DNA of 64,000 nucleotides from Collinsella sp. AM33-4BH (GTDB lineage: Bacteria > Actinomycetota > Coriobacteriia > Coriobacteriales > Coriobacteriaceae): NCBI RefSeq assembly GCF_003469205.1, contig NZ_QSIN01000005.1, positions 62,001 to 126,000 on the forward strand. Reading direction: 5' to 3'. The translations under genes and the position numbers were made by a program. The stretch's first letter is position 1; each line of letters opens with the position of its first letter. Below, in pieces: positions 33,431 to 43,500 of the stretch. The notes below the pieces were generated by a model that did no database searches, had not been told where the DNA came from, and saw only the letters and a program-made list of their open reading frames with translations.

Positions 33431-33471
33431 CTATTCCTCAAAACTGAAAAATTTTCGATTTTGAGGAATAG
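33431..33471. repeat. 41-bp palindrome, copy 3, downstream of the ATPase gene
   Basis: The same element begins 10 bases after the ATPase stop codon and lies 36 bases before the convergent coaX stop. It could act as a terminator for both, with A/T-rich arms. Confidence 0.85.
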
Positions 33472-33506
33472 GATTGGAGGCTGGTTGCTGCGACCTGGCG
33501 TTTACT

Positions 33507-34280
33507 CTATCCCAGCTCCTGCATGCGGCGGTAGATTTCGCAGATGCCCTTGATGGTGAGTTGCCCGTCGACCACGTCGAAGGCATCGGTCGAATCGGCG
33601 ACAATGCTGGCGAGACCGCCTGTGGCGATAACGGTGGCGTCCTCGCGCCCCAGCTCGCGCTTCATGCGGGCGACCAGGCCCTCGGCCATGGCTGCGGCGC
33701 CCGTTACGGCGCCGACTTTGATGCACTCCTCGGTATCGCGGCCGATGACGTGCTCGGGTGCCTCAAGCGGAACGCTGGCGAGCTTGGCGGCTCGGGCGGC
33801 GAGCGCGTCCATCGAAATGCGGATGCCCGGCGCAATCGCTCCGCCAATGTAATAGCCGTCCTCGTCGATGACGTCGATATTGGTTGCGGTGCCAAAGTCC
33901 ACCACGATCGCCGGGGCGCCGTAGAAGGTCTCGGCAGCGACGGCGTTGGCGATGCGGTCGGCACCAACGGCCTGGGGACGCGCCGCCCGCAGCTTGGTCA
34001 CCGCGGCCGTCTGTGGCCCAATGACGATGGCGTCTGCCGCGATGCGGTCGGCCACGGCGTGCCACTCGCGCGAGAGCTGCGGCACCACGCCGGCAAAGGC
34101 AATCGCATCGACCGCGTTGAGCGAGAGGTCGTACATCTTAAAGAAGCCCATCAGGCGCACGTGGATCTCGTCGGCGGTATAGGAGCGGTCGGTGGGCATG
34201 CGCCATGACTGCACCAGCTCGTCTCCGTCAAACAGGCCCATGGCCGTCTGCGTGTTTCCCATATCGATAGCGAGCAGCAT
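33507..34280 (-). CDS. coaX: Type III pantothenate kinase (CoaX)
   Basis: First step of coenzyme A synthesis. The 257-residue protein has the ASKHA-fold motifs: LLAIDMGNTQTAMGLF at the N terminus, the substrate motif GADRIANAVAA, VVDFGTATNIDVID, and GGAIAPGI. GGAGT lies 6 bases before the ATG at 34280. The frame is open further upstream across the tRNA gene, which argues for this start. Confidence 0.95.
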   Translation of the reverse strand: MLLAIDMGNTQTAMGLFDGDELVQSWRMPTDRSYTADEIHVRLMGFFKMYDLSLNAVDAIAFAGVVPQLSREWHAVADRIAADAIVIGPQTAAVTKLRAARPQAVGADRIANAVAAETFYGAPAIVVDFGTATNIDVIDEDGYYIGGAIAPGIRISMDALAARAAKLASVPLEAPEHVIGRDTEECIKVGAVTGAAAMAEGLVARMKRELGREDATVIATGGLASIVADSTDAFDVVDGQLTIKGICEIYRRMQELG

Positions 34281-34416
34281 GTCTACTCCAGGTGTCGGCG
34301 TAAAAGGACGCGCACCATTGTATACGCGTCGCCGACGGCGCTCGACTGCGATTCGTTGACGGTGATATGGGCTGAGGAATTTAAATATGAAGGAATTATG
34401 CTCTACGAGATTTTCC

Positions 34417-34445
34417 TTGCCGTTTACCGAACTCCCGCGTAAGAT
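34417..34445 (+). promoter_or_regulatory. Sigma-70-type promoter of the tRNA gene
   Basis: TTGCCG (34417-34422) and TAAGAT (34440-34445) are 17 bases apart. The mature tRNA begins 32 bases downstream. Confidence 0.65.
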
Positions 34446-34476
34446 TCTTTCTTGCGCACATGAGGCGCCCAGACAT

Positions 34477-34553
34477 TGCGGGGTGGAGCAGTCTGGTAGC
34501 TCGCCGGGCTCATAACCCGGAGGTCGTAGGTTCAAATCCTGCCCCCGCGACCA
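34477..34553 (+). tRNA. Initiator tRNA-Met (CAT anticodon)
   Basis: A full cloverleaf of 77 bases with encoded CCA. The anticodon is CAT at 34511-34513 in loop CTCATAA. The anticodon stem has the three consecutive G-C pairs typical of initiator tRNA. The first acceptor pair is T1 with G72, a weak pair in place of the usual initiator C1-A72 mismatch. Confidence 0.95.
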
Positions 34554-34562
34554 AGAAATTGC

Positions 34563-34592
34563 AGCTCGTCGGCCTAGCCGGCGAGCTTTTTT
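34563..34592 (+). terminator. Terminator of the tRNA gene
   Basis: AGCTCGTCGGC pairs with GCCGGCGAGCT (one wobble) around a 3-base loop and is followed by a T run. Confidence 0.85.
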
Positions 34593-34647
34593 GTTATTCC
34601 GGGACCGTATTTTCGGTCCAATTCTCGGCCTCTCAAACAAAATCTCG

Positions 34648-35095
34648 ATCTGTAACATCTAGACCCGATTTGGGCGGCTAGGTGTTACAGATTGAGATGT
34701 TGAGTCCCCGCCTGGACGGTTTGTCTAAATCTGTAACATGAGGGACGGATTTTGCCGAGTTGTTGTTACAGATTGAGATTTTCTTGCAGGCGGGTCCCGT
34801 TTGTCTTGATTTGTAACATCTGGGGCCCATTTTGCCGAGTAACCGTTACAGATCTAGATCTTTCGGCAGGCTAGATTGGTTTGTCTCGATCTGTAACAGT
34901 AAAGGGGCAAAAGTGGGTCCAGATGTTACAGATCTAGATTGTTGAGGATGGGTCGAGAGGAATGTCTCGATCTGTAACATCTAGGGTCGTTTTTGGCCTG
35001 TAGATGTTACAGATTGAGATTTTCCGCCGGGACGGTTTCGGTTTGTCTCGATCTGTAACAGTTGCTCGGCAAAATAGGGTCTTACTGTTACAGAT
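34648..35095. repeat. Array of six 45-bp hairpin units, cluster 2
   Basis: Units start at 34648, 34729, 34809, 34889, 34970 and 35051, a period of 80 or 81 bp. Each is 45 bp with ends ATCTGTAAC (one ATTTGTAAC) and GTTACAGAT. The 27-bp interiors differ but share a centre like ATTTTGCCGA on one strand or the other, and in some units the bases next to the conserved arms also pair (ATCTA with TAGAT at 34970; AGT with ACT at 35051). Spacers are 35-36 bp and mostly begin TGAGAT or CTAGAT and end TTTGTCTCG. The array lies between the tRNA terminator and the oxidoreductase gene; no gene was seen in it. Confidence 0.92.
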
Positions 35096-35242
35096 CGAGA
35101 CAAACCGGCAGCCGGCCCCGCCCCATCCACCTGCCGCTACCTGCTGTCTGCCGATTTCCGTTGCGCCACTGTGCTCCCATGCCATATCCTCTAGACAACT
35201 ACGCGGCACCATCGCCGCCGCGCCTACAAGAGAGGAATGTCC

Positions 35243-37273
35243 ATGACCGCACCTGCATCCAAGCTGCTCCAGCCCATTACGGTTGGCCCCCTTGAGCTCA
35301 AGAACCGCATTATGTTCCCGCCGCTGACCACCGGCTACGAGGAGCGCGACGGTTCCATCGGCGAGCGCAGCCTGGCTTTTTACGAGCGCCTGGCCCGTGG
35401 CGGCGTGAGCTACATCGTCATCGGCGACGTCGCTCCCGTTATGACCGCAAGCCCCACGCCCAAGCTGGCGACCGACGCTCAGATCCCCACGTTTAAGGCC
35501 CTGGCCGACGCCGTCCACAAGCACGGCGCCAAGGTCGCGCTGCAGCTGTTCCACCCCGAGTACGACGTCCCCGGCGTCGGCCGCATGGTCATGGGCTCCA
35601 TGGCCGCTGCGAAAGCTGCGCAGGAGGCAAAGGCCGCCGGCGACGAGGAGACCTTTGCCGCCAAGATGGCCGAGTCCAACGAGATCCGCAAGCAGGCCTA
35701 CGCCAAGCTGCACCACGACATGCAGCACTTTGTGAACGAGGCGAGCGTAGAGCAGCTCACCCAGATCAAGGAAGCCATCGCTGCCTCGGCCGCTCGCGCG
35801 CAGCAGGCCGGGATCGATGCCATCGAGGTCCACGGCGACCGCCTGGTGGGTTCGCTGTGCTCGGCCATCCTCAACCAGCGCACCGACGAGTACGGCGGCT
35901 CGTTCGAGAACCGCGTCCGCTACGCGCTCGAGGTCGTCGCTGCCATTAAGGAGGCCGCGCCGCAGCTGATGGTGGAGTACAAGCTCCCCGTGATTATGGA
36001 GAACCCCGACGGCACGCCGCGCGGCAAGGGCGGCCTGCAGCCCGACGAGGCCTGCGAGTTCGCCAAGCTGCTCGAGGGCGCGGGCATCGATATGATCCAG
36101 GTCGCGCAGGCCAACCACACCGGCAACATGGGCGACACCATTCCGCCCATGGGCGCCATGCCCTACAACTGGACGCTGCCCGTGGCCGAGCGCGTCAAGG
36201 CCCTGGTCTCCGTGCCGGTGGCAACCGTCGGCCGCGTGGTCTCGGTCGAGGCCGGCGAGAAGATTCTGGAAGACGGCGCGGCCGACATCATCGCCTATGG
36301 CCGCTCGCTCATGTGCGACCCCGACATTGCGCTGAAGGCTGCCACGGGTGAGCCCATCCGCGAGTGCCTCAACTGCAACAAGGGCTGCGTCGATGCGATT
36401 CAAAACCGCAAGTACATCTCGTGCGTGCTCAATGCCGAGAACGGCGACGAGGCGACCATCGCCATCAAGCCGGGCGAAGGCGACAAGAAGATCGCCGTGG
36501 TGGGCGGCGGTATCGCCGGCCTGGAGGCCGCGCGCGTGGCGGCCAAGCGCGGCTACGATGTGACCATCTACGAGGCGAGCGATCACTTGGGCGGCCAGAT
36601 TGTGCTGGCGGCCGCGCCTCCGCGCAAGGACGAGATCATGCGCTCGGTTGAGTATTACGAGAAGATTCTGCCCGGCCTGGGCGTGAAGGTTGAGCTCAAC
36701 CACGCCGCTAGCCCCGCGGACCTCAACGCCGCCGACGCCGCGATTGTGGCCGTGGGTGCGCACGACGTGGTCATCCCCGTTCCGGGTGCCGACTCGGACA
36801 AGGTCGTCTCGAGCTGGGACGTGCTGGCCGGCAAGGTGGAGCTTACGGGCCGCGTCGCCGTCATCGGCGGCGGCCTGGTGGGCACAGAGACTGCCGAGTA
36901 CCTGCTGCAGCACGGCTGCGAGGTGGCGATTGTCGAGATGCTCGACAAGATTGCCGCGGGCGAGTCCGAGACCATTCTGCCGCTGATCATGAGCGACTTT
37001 GCCGAGCACAACGTGGAGCAGCACGTGAAGACCCGCCTGACCGCCATTACCGACGAGGGCGTGGAGGCCATTCACACCACCGAGGACGGCACTGAGGAGC
37101 CGGTGAGGATCGCCTGCGATTACGTGGTGATGGCCGTGGGCTCCAAGGCCAACGCGTTTGACCTGGACGGCGTAACGGTGCCCGTGACCTGCGTGGGCGA
37201 CTGCTCGGGCGAGCGCACCGCCGACATCGCGAGCGCCATTCGCACGGCGTATCACGCGGCCAACGAGCTGTAG
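35243..37273 (+). CDS. Old Yellow Enzyme family FMN/FAD/4Fe-4S oxidoreductase (2,4-dienoyl-CoA reductase-like)
   Basis: A 676-residue enzyme. The N-terminal TIM barrel (ITVGPLELKNRIMFPPLTTG; IDAIEVHGD) binds FMN. A cysteine set for a 4Fe-4S cluster follows (CLNCNKGCVDAI, then a fourth Cys in YISCVLN). The C-terminal half has two Rossmann motifs (IAVVGGGIAGLEAARVA and VAVIGGGLVGTETAEYLL) for FAD and NAD(P)H. This architecture is shared by FadH, trimethylamine dehydrogenase and BaiCD/BaiH bile-acid enzymes; the substrate is not predictable here. ATG 35243 is preferred over 35237 because of spacing to AGAGAGGA. It appears to be a single-gene unit. Confidence 0.9.
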   Translation: MTAPASKLLQPITVGPLELKNRIMFPPLTTGYEERDGSIGERSLAFYERLARGGVSYIVIGDVAPVMTASPTPKLATDAQIPTFKALADAVHKHGAKVALQLFHPEYDVPGVGRMVMGSMAAAKAAQEAKAAGDEETFAAKMAESNEIRKQAYAKLHHDMQHFVNEASVEQLTQIKEAIAASAARAQQAGIDAIEVHGDRLVGSLCSAILNQRTDEYGGSFENRVRYALEVVAAIKEAAPQLMVEYKLPVIMENPDGTPRGKGGLQPDEACEFAKLLEGAGIDMIQVAQANHTGNMGDTIPPMGAMPYNWTLPVAERVKALVSVPVATVGRVVSVEAGEKILEDGAADIIAYGRSLMCDPDIALKAATGEPIRECLNCNKGCVDAIQNRKYISCVLNAENGDEATIAIKPGEGDKKIAVVGGGIAGLEAARVAAKRGYDVTIYEASDHLGGQIVLAAAPPRKDEIMRSVEYYEKILPGLGVKVELNHAASPADLNAADAAIVAVGAHDVVIPVPGADSDKVVSSWDVLAGKVELTGRVAVIGGGLVGTETAEYLLQHGCEVAIVEMLDKIAAGESETILPLIMSDFAEHNVEQHVKTRLTAITDEGVEAIHTTEDGTEEPVRIACDYVVMAVGSKANAFDLDGVTVPVTCVGDCSGERTADIASAIRTAYHAANEL

Positions 37274-37288
37274 TTAACTTCGCGGCCA

Positions 37289-37318
37289 GGCGGGGCGGTA
37301 GCACGGATCCGCCCCGCC
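37289..37318 (+). terminator. GC-rich hairpin after the oxidoreductase
   Basis: GGCGGGGCGG pairs with CCGCCCCGCC around a 10-base loop, 16 bases after the stop codon. Confidence 0.6.
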
Positions 37319-37347
37319 CGACTGCGTCCCTGCGCACATAGACCATC

Positions 37348-37394
37348 AACCGGGGTGGGGCCTGCAAGAACAGCGGGCCCCACCCCGGTTTTGG
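37348..37394 (+). terminator. Second, longer terminator hairpin
   Basis: A perfect 15-bp stem (37348-37362 with 37376-37390), a 13-base loop and a TTTT run. The remaining bases to 37625 hold nothing I recognise apart from the 5' region of the next operon. Confidence 0.75.
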
Positions 37395-37625
37395 TGCAGG
37401 GGGCAGATTAGTTTGCACCAAGTCCTTGGCATATGGGCGTGGCTGCTGTTCGTAATCTTTAAGACATCATTAAGGCTTGCGTTGTGGAGCAAGCCGCAGG
37501 TCAATGCTATTCTTTTACCTTATCGTACGGTGTTGTATTCTGCCTGAATTCTCTACCTGCGAACAACGGATAAACGCGACCGAGCGGAAAGGATGGCACG
37601 CCCGCTAGCAGGGCAAACGCAAACG

Positions 37626-38684
37626 ATGAGTGGCATGGACCGACATAGCGAGCTCCAGCAGCACAAGACGGCGGCCGAGTACCGCCAAGCTGCCGACGAG
37701 CATGTGCGGACCCTCAAGGATTTCTGGAAGGATTTCCTGGTGAGCGGTCTGTTTGTGCTGGCCGCCATCGTTGCCATCTTTGCATGCCTGGCCTGGTTTG
37801 CCGCGAATAACCGAGTGAGTGCCACGGGGAGTACGATCGGGGCGAAGGGCCCACGGTTTGTGCTCTCGGGAACGCAGGGCGGCACGGCAGGTAAGTACGA
37901 CGCCCAGGACAACTACGCGTCGGACAGTACAAGCCTTGCCGTGAACAATCTTTTCAACCTCAATAACATGAGTGCCGATGGCAGTCTTTCTCCGGGGTCG
38001 GCGGGCCAGCTTCAGCTCAACGTCAAGCCGCTCTGCAACGACCTGCACGATATTACGGTGGAGATGACCTGGGAGATTTCTGTCCAGACGAGCGTTGCGG
38101 GCACGGACGGCACTGCTACGGACGCATCGAAAAATGAAGAGATCATCAACTCGCTTAAAAATCTGGTGCGCGGCCATATCTTGGTTTTCCAGGGCAAAGA
38201 CACCTCTGGCTTTTACTCCAATCCGCTGGTTCCCACGACAACCACGGTGACCCAGGACGGAGCGAGCGTCACCGTCATCACACAGAGCTTTACCATTCCG
38301 GCGAAGAGCTTTCGTGCTGAGGGCTCAAACAATACGACCGAAACCGTCACCAAAACCCTCTACTGGATTTGGCCGGAGCAGTTCAAGAGCTATGTTCGCA
38401 CGGGCAACGCCGGCTACGGTGGCAACCTTTTCGCTAACACAGGCGACGAGGGGGGATACACGACCCTCGTCGGCGACATCAACAATAACCACGCGTGCTA
38501 TTTCCGCGCCGATAGCACGAGCGTGCCAGGTCAGGCGCCTAGCGCGGTTCCGCCTGTCGGAGCCGGCATGTCCTCTGCGGATGTGGAAACCTGCGCCAAT
38601 TATTACAACAACGCCGACGAGATTATCGGCAAGAACGTCAAGTACATTCGCGTGCGCTTTACCGCCAAGGAGGCGGATAAATAA
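37626..38684 (+). CDS. Single-pass membrane protein with SipW/TasA-like N terminus, first gene of surface operon
   Basis: A 352-residue protein not recognised by name. A basic/acidic cytoplasmic N terminus is followed by a hydrophobic segment ending in LAWFAANNRVSATG. This resembles the A-W-F-x-x-N-N-x-V-x-A-x-G pattern seen after the signal segment of camelysin/TasA-like fibre proteins. The rest is a Ser/Thr/Gly/Asn-rich extracytoplasmic domain. Start uncertain: ATG 37593 lies directly against GGAAAGG, so 37626 or 37635 is more likely. The next gene begins right after its stop codon. Confidence 0.65.
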   Translation: MSGMDRHSELQQHKTAAEYRQAADEHVRTLKDFWKDFLVSGLFVLAAIVAIFACLAWFAANNRVSATGSTIGAKGPRFVLSGTQGGTAGKYDAQDNYASDSTSLAVNNLFNLNNMSADGSLSPGSAGQLQLNVKPLCNDLHDITVEMTWEISVQTSVAGTDGTATDASKNEEIINSLKNLVRGHILVFQGKDTSGFYSNPLVPTTTTVTQDGASVTVITQSFTIPAKSFRAEGSNNTTETVTKTLYWIWPEQFKSYVRTGNAGYGGNLFANTGDEGGYTTLVGDINNNHACYFRADSTSVPGQAPSAVPPVGAGMSSADVETCANYYNNADEIIGKNVKYIRVRFTAKEADK

Positions 38685-39524
38685 ATGGACGAGCAGCTTA
38701 ATGCCCGCGAGCAGGGCGATATCAAACACAACGAAGGAGCGGCAAACCCCGGCGGCAACGGGTTCGGCTCGCACGGCGAAGCGCGTCCGGCTGGCCGCAT
38801 CGAGCGTATCAAGGCTTGGGTGAGCGGCCACCGTCGCGAATCCCTTGCCATCATGGGCTTGCTTACCGTGCTTCTCGTGTTGCTGGGATTGACGCTCGGA
38901 TGGTTCGTCGATGCCAATCGCGGCTCCACCGTCGGCAAGATCAAGGAGCCGGCAGAGCTCAAAGTGCTGGGCCCCAACGCTACGGCAACAGAGCAGATCG
39001 ACCTGAGCTACAACCCCGAATACGGCGATACCAAGACTGGCAACACGGTGACGCTCAAGCGCGCGTTTTGCGTGCAAACGGGCGGTGACGGTTTTGAGCT
39101 GCAACTCGCGAATACGACCAACATTACAGGTCTCACTATTGAGCTGTACAGAGCCGAGAACACGTCTGCGCTCCAGACGCCCGACGTGAGCGGTACCGCA
39201 GACGGCAAATCTTATAGCTGGAAAGCAACCGGAGAGAACCTGCTTACGAGCTTCGAATATATCAACAAGGAGAACGACGGTCTGGCAGCCGTGCCGGGCG
39301 AGGGCGCAAGCGACCCTACGTTCAAGGACTATCAAAACGTCCAGCGCAACGCGCGCCCGCTCTACCGATACAAGAAATTCGGCAAGAGCGAACTCAACGC
39401 TAAGACGCTCGACGGCTCGACTGACAATGACACGCTCAACTTTATCATCAAGCTTTCGTGGGACGAGAGCGCCAAAGAGACCGATGTGATCTACCTGATC
39501 GCGCGCAACACGAGCGGTAAGTAG
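38685..39524 (+). CDS. Single-pass membrane protein, second gene of surface operon
   Basis: A 279-residue protein. The first 50 residues are hydrophilic and cytoplasmic; a hydrophobic helix at about 54-74 ends in LGWFVDANRGSTVG, again a W-F-x-x-x-N-x-x-x-V-G pattern; an exported domain follows. AAGGAGG lies before the ATG, which directly follows the previous stop. I infer it is a sibling of the first and third proteins, exported as a fibre or pilus-like subunit or as a partner of the giant protein. No enzyme motif is seen. Confidence 0.65.
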   Translation: MDEQLNAREQGDIKHNEGAANPGGNGFGSHGEARPAGRIERIKAWVSGHRRESLAIMGLLTVLLVLLGLTLGWFVDANRGSTVGKIKEPAELKVLGPNATATEQIDLSYNPEYGDTKTGNTVTLKRAFCVQTGGDGFELQLANTTNITGLTIELYRAENTSALQTPDVSGTADGKSYSWKATGENLLTSFEYINKENDGLAAVPGEGASDPTFKDYQNVQRNARPLYRYKKFGKSELNAKTLDGSTDNDTLNFIIKLSWDESAKETDVIYLIARNTSGK

Positions 39525-39538
39525 GAGAGGGGGCGCAC

Positions 39539-40483
39539 ATGGAGAAGCGAGAGAAGCAGCAGGATGCCGAGCGCGAGCAGCTGGCAAAAAGCAAGAGCCT
39601 AGCCAAGAATAAGCTGGTTGTGGCAGCAATCGCACTTGCTTGCGCCGTGGCGCTCGTGACGGGTGGTTACTTTACCTATTCCGCCTACACCGCCAACGGA
39701 TTTCTAAAGTCCGTCGCCGCAACGGGCACCGCGCAGAGCCTGTTTGCGAGCGACCTGCTCACGGGCTATATGAGTGCGCCTGGCAACGACGAGCTCGACC
39801 GCGCCCAGCGCTCCGTTACGGTATATCCCAACAACAAGCAGTGCAGCTTCACCTTTAGCATCTATAACTATTTGCTGAGCAACAGCAACTTCTGCAACGA
39901 TAAAAACGTGACGTATACCTTGACGGTCGAGGGGTATGGGCTCGATGGTGCCACGTGGAGCTATGCGCCCCAACCCGCCGGAAACGTCAAGCTTCCGGAG
40001 AATCAGCCTACCAAGAACGATTACACCGTGACCTTTCCTGAGGACAAGTTGGGACATGCCTACTTTGTGATTAAGGCCATGGTTGTTTCGAAGGAGAGCC
40101 CCGGCACCGAGCTCACCTGTCTGGCGGCGAAAGTCGTGCCGTCAAAGAAGGCCGAGGTCAAAACCGCTGCGGTTGAGGGCGCGCTGGTTGATGAGGCTGG
40201 CAAGTTTGCTGATTACGCTGCGTACAACTACCGTGTGACGGTTACGGGCGCACCGGCAAACGTCACGCTCACGTGGGGGGAGAACGTGGAGATCGATCCG
40301 TTCTTCGAGACCAACCATGGTGTGACGGCGGATAAAACAAATCACACGGTTACGTTCACCATGGAGCCTGGCTCGATGATCGTCAACTTTTACCGAGCGG
40401 ACGGCAAGACGCCCGGTGACTGGGGTGACCTGGGCATTAGGGTGAGCGGAACTACCCTGACGGGCACGACGGAGACTCAATAA
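39539..40483 (+). CDS. Single-pass membrane protein, third gene of surface operon
   Basis: A 314-residue protein. A charged coiled-coil-like start (MEKREKQQDAEREQLAKSKS) precedes a hydrophobic helix (about 25-47) that ends in GGYFTYSAYTANGFL. This resembles the SipW-dependent signal wording G-G-x-x-A-Y-F-T. The outer part is Thr/Asn/Lys-rich with two Cys that may pair. AGGAGAGGG precedes the ATG, 14 bases after the second gene. Confidence 0.65.
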   Translation: MEKREKQQDAEREQLAKSKSLAKNKLVVAAIALACAVALVTGGYFTYSAYTANGFLKSVAATGTAQSLFASDLLTGYMSAPGNDELDRAQRSVTVYPNNKQCSFTFSIYNYLLSNSNFCNDKNVTYTLTVEGYGLDGATWSYAPQPAGNVKLPENQPTKNDYTVTFPEDKLGHAYFVIKAMVVSKESPGTELTCLAAKVVPSKKAEVKTAAVEGALVDEAGKFADYAAYNYRVTVTGAPANVTLTWGENVEIDPFFETNHGVTADKTNHTVTFTMEPGSMIVNFYRADGKTPGDWGDLGIRVSGTTLTGTTETQ

Positions 40484-40523
40484 CTCTGGAAGCAGAGTTT
40501 TTAGGATAAGAGGTACGGAATCG

Positions 40524-43500
40524 ATGAGAACGGCAAAGCGCATACTCGCAGAGTTCATGACGGTGGTCATGGTGCTCCAGGCATGTTCGCCCACGGTCGC
40601 CGCCGTGGCGGCAGGCTGGCAGAACATCTCGAGCGAGATTGCCACCGCGGCTGCGGAGGCATCGGACGCAGCCGAGAGCGGCGAGACCAAGAGCGATGTC
40701 ACGACCGGGTCTGGGTCGAGTGATACCGGCGCCGAAAGCGACAGTGCTGGGGATGACGCGGCGAAGGATGACGCTGCAGCAGGCGATACCACCGATAACG
40801 CTACGGGTTCCGATTCCACGGGCGACCAGACGGAAGGCGACGATGCCGCTGACGATGCCGCCGCTGACGACGCCGAGCAAGATGCCGATGATGCGACTTC
40901 GGAGGACGCTGAGGACCAGGCGGGTGCGACGATTACAAATCTCGATGAGCTTGTCGAGCTGCTCGAGGCGAACGGCGCGGAAAACATCGTACGCAAAGAC
41001 GACAGGAGCGGAATCCGAAGCCTTGATGTCAAGTCGTCGGAGGCGTTCGCCGTCCTGTCTAACGCCGACGCTTCGCTTTACTATGATGCGCAGATCAAGG
41101 TTATCATCACGGGCGATGCGAAGCTCACCGAGTCGGCTAAGAACGGCATGTCTTTCCAGGGCCTTGGCAGTGATGAGCATCCGTTTGAAGGCAAAATCTA
41201 TAGGTCGTTGAATGGCGTTGATAGCCCTGTTGAGCTTACGTCTAACCGGACGGTTTTCAATAACTTCAAACTGACTGACCAAAACAATACGGTCAAGATA
41301 AAGTGGATAGGCGCAACTACCTATAGCGCGCCGATGGTCGCTACGAAGGTCAGCGGTGGGGGCAAGACGCTCAACGCTGTGGTCAACATCGCAGATCCCG
41401 TAGGTACCGGCGGGACGGATACGACTTCCGCTCTGACGGCGCCCCTTTTGGGTGAGGCGATGGGTGACCTTACTACAGAGGTCACCTATGGCCCTGCCGG
41501 TTCTCTCGAGAAGCTCAACGTAAATGCAGCGGGAAACATCGGTCTTTTAGCGAATACAGTCAAGAGCGGAACCTTTACGGTGGGGTCTGTTAAGTTTCCC
41601 GCTAGCCTTGCCGCGGGCGGTGTCGTCGAGACGAGCTCCGGTAATGCCGGTCTGCTCGTAGGCACGGTCGAGGATGGCGCGACTTTGAACGTCGGCACCC
41701 TTAATGTTCCCGCTGCTACCGTTCAGTCTGCAAGCGGTTCCGCCGGTGGTGTCGCAGGTCTCGTCGGTTCGAACACAGGCGCCACAGTCAACGTCACGGA
41801 GGCTCTCGACCTGCACATGCTCACCGTCAAGGGCACCACCGCCAGTGGCGGCTTCATCGGTAAGGCGACCAGGCTCGCGCTGGGCGCGGACAACAAGAAG
41901 TTCACCTGTCCCGCCAACGTCGGCGATGCGAACAGCAAAAGTTCCGGCGGCTTCATCGGCGACGTTAGTTTTGCCGGCCCGGTCGAGTTTGCCAACAACG
42001 ACCAAATCGATACGGGCGAGGGCGTGAATCTTGGCCAAAGTGGGGACACGGGCGCGGGCGGCGTGTTCGGTCTCCTGGACACAACGAACGGCGATGTCGC
42101 AATATCAGGTGGCTCGTATACTAGCAAACTGGTGACGGGCTCCAGCTCCATCTATGGCGGTCTGGTCGGTAGAGTTCAGGATGTGACCAACACAGAGAAG
42201 TCGAACAACACCCTTCATATAAAGACGGGTGCCGCGGGCAACCGCTGTTCGGTTGATACTACATGCAGCGTCGCGCCGCGACTGGCAGGAGGCCTGGTCG
42301 GCTGGGTGGCAAAGAGCAACAATACTGGAGGCGTTGTAATCGTTGACGGCGCGGACGTCACGTGCCATTCTCCAAAAGCCAATGGAAAGAACTGCGGGTT
42401 TGGCGGTGTTGTTGGCGCCTTGGATAGCGGCTATAGCGTGGGCGGGCGTTCGCGTTTTGGAATTCTGGACTGCGGGGACGTTCGCGTTGAAACTGATAAA
42501 AACGAATCAATCGCATGTGGTGCCGGAATTGTGGGTTCGGCATGGAACGGCGTCTTGCGCTTGCGTGGGACTACCGATTTATCCGATTGCAAGCTCGAGG
42601 CCAACGGTAATACCAGCCAAATTCTTAGATCCTTGGATGGATGCGCCCCATTGGTGTTTGCTCTAGGTTCAGGCTCGGATGCTGAGGCAACGAACGATAA
42701 TTATTGGCTTTACAAACGTCCTGCTGCGGCGAGGATCGATGACCTGACCTATAACCAGGTTATCCGCCTGACCGGAGAGGAGGGCAAGCTCAGCAAGGAT
42801 CTTATTAAACTTGATGAAAGCACCTTTTATCAGCCGTTGTGCAATCTGAGTGGTGCTCCAGATGCTGGCAGCAGTGCTGGCTACTCTTGGGGTTATCAGC
42901 TACGGTCCCAAAATGGTGACGGGAAGTCGGGTACATACCTCATTAATGATGCGGATACATTCGCATGCATTGCCATGACGGTCCAAACGAACGGCTACTT
43001 TGGCGGTGTATTCGGCATCGGCACGGCTAATATTACGAGCTGGTATGGTAATAGTGGGAATGCTATCTCAATTACTTCCGACATTGACCTGCGAGGTACA
43101 GGCCTTGAAGGTCTTGCATGTGATGGGTCCGGGCAAGTTAATGCCTTCGTAGGGGCTGTCGAGGGCAACCATCATACCGTTACCTTGGCGATTGGCGAAC
43201 CTTACGGTACGCGCAACGGCAATGCGCTTGGCGCAAACGATTCGACTGAAGGCAACGGCAAGATTTACCGGCACAGCCGTCTGGGCCTCTTTGCCGCTAT
43301 CGGCGGTGGCGCGACGGTGAATAACCTCACCGTCGATGGCGTTATGAAGTTCGATAACGGCTTAGGCGTCGACGCTGGCTCGCTTGCGGCAACTATCACT
43401 GGCAAGACAACGCTCAGCGGCGTTACGTGCAAGCCGAAAATCACCTGCGATGATACGTTCGGCAACGATGTCAACATTGGCGGCATTGCTGGTAGCGTGA

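Noticed and set aside
34648..35095. CRISPR array
   Set aside because: The spacing is regular, but only 9-14 bases at the unit ends are conserved, interiors vary, and no cas gene is near. A CRISPR repeat would be constant along its length.
34934..37255. A 773-codon open frame on the minus strand
   Set aside because: Antisense to the Old Yellow Enzyme gene and running through the hairpin array; no recognisable domain.
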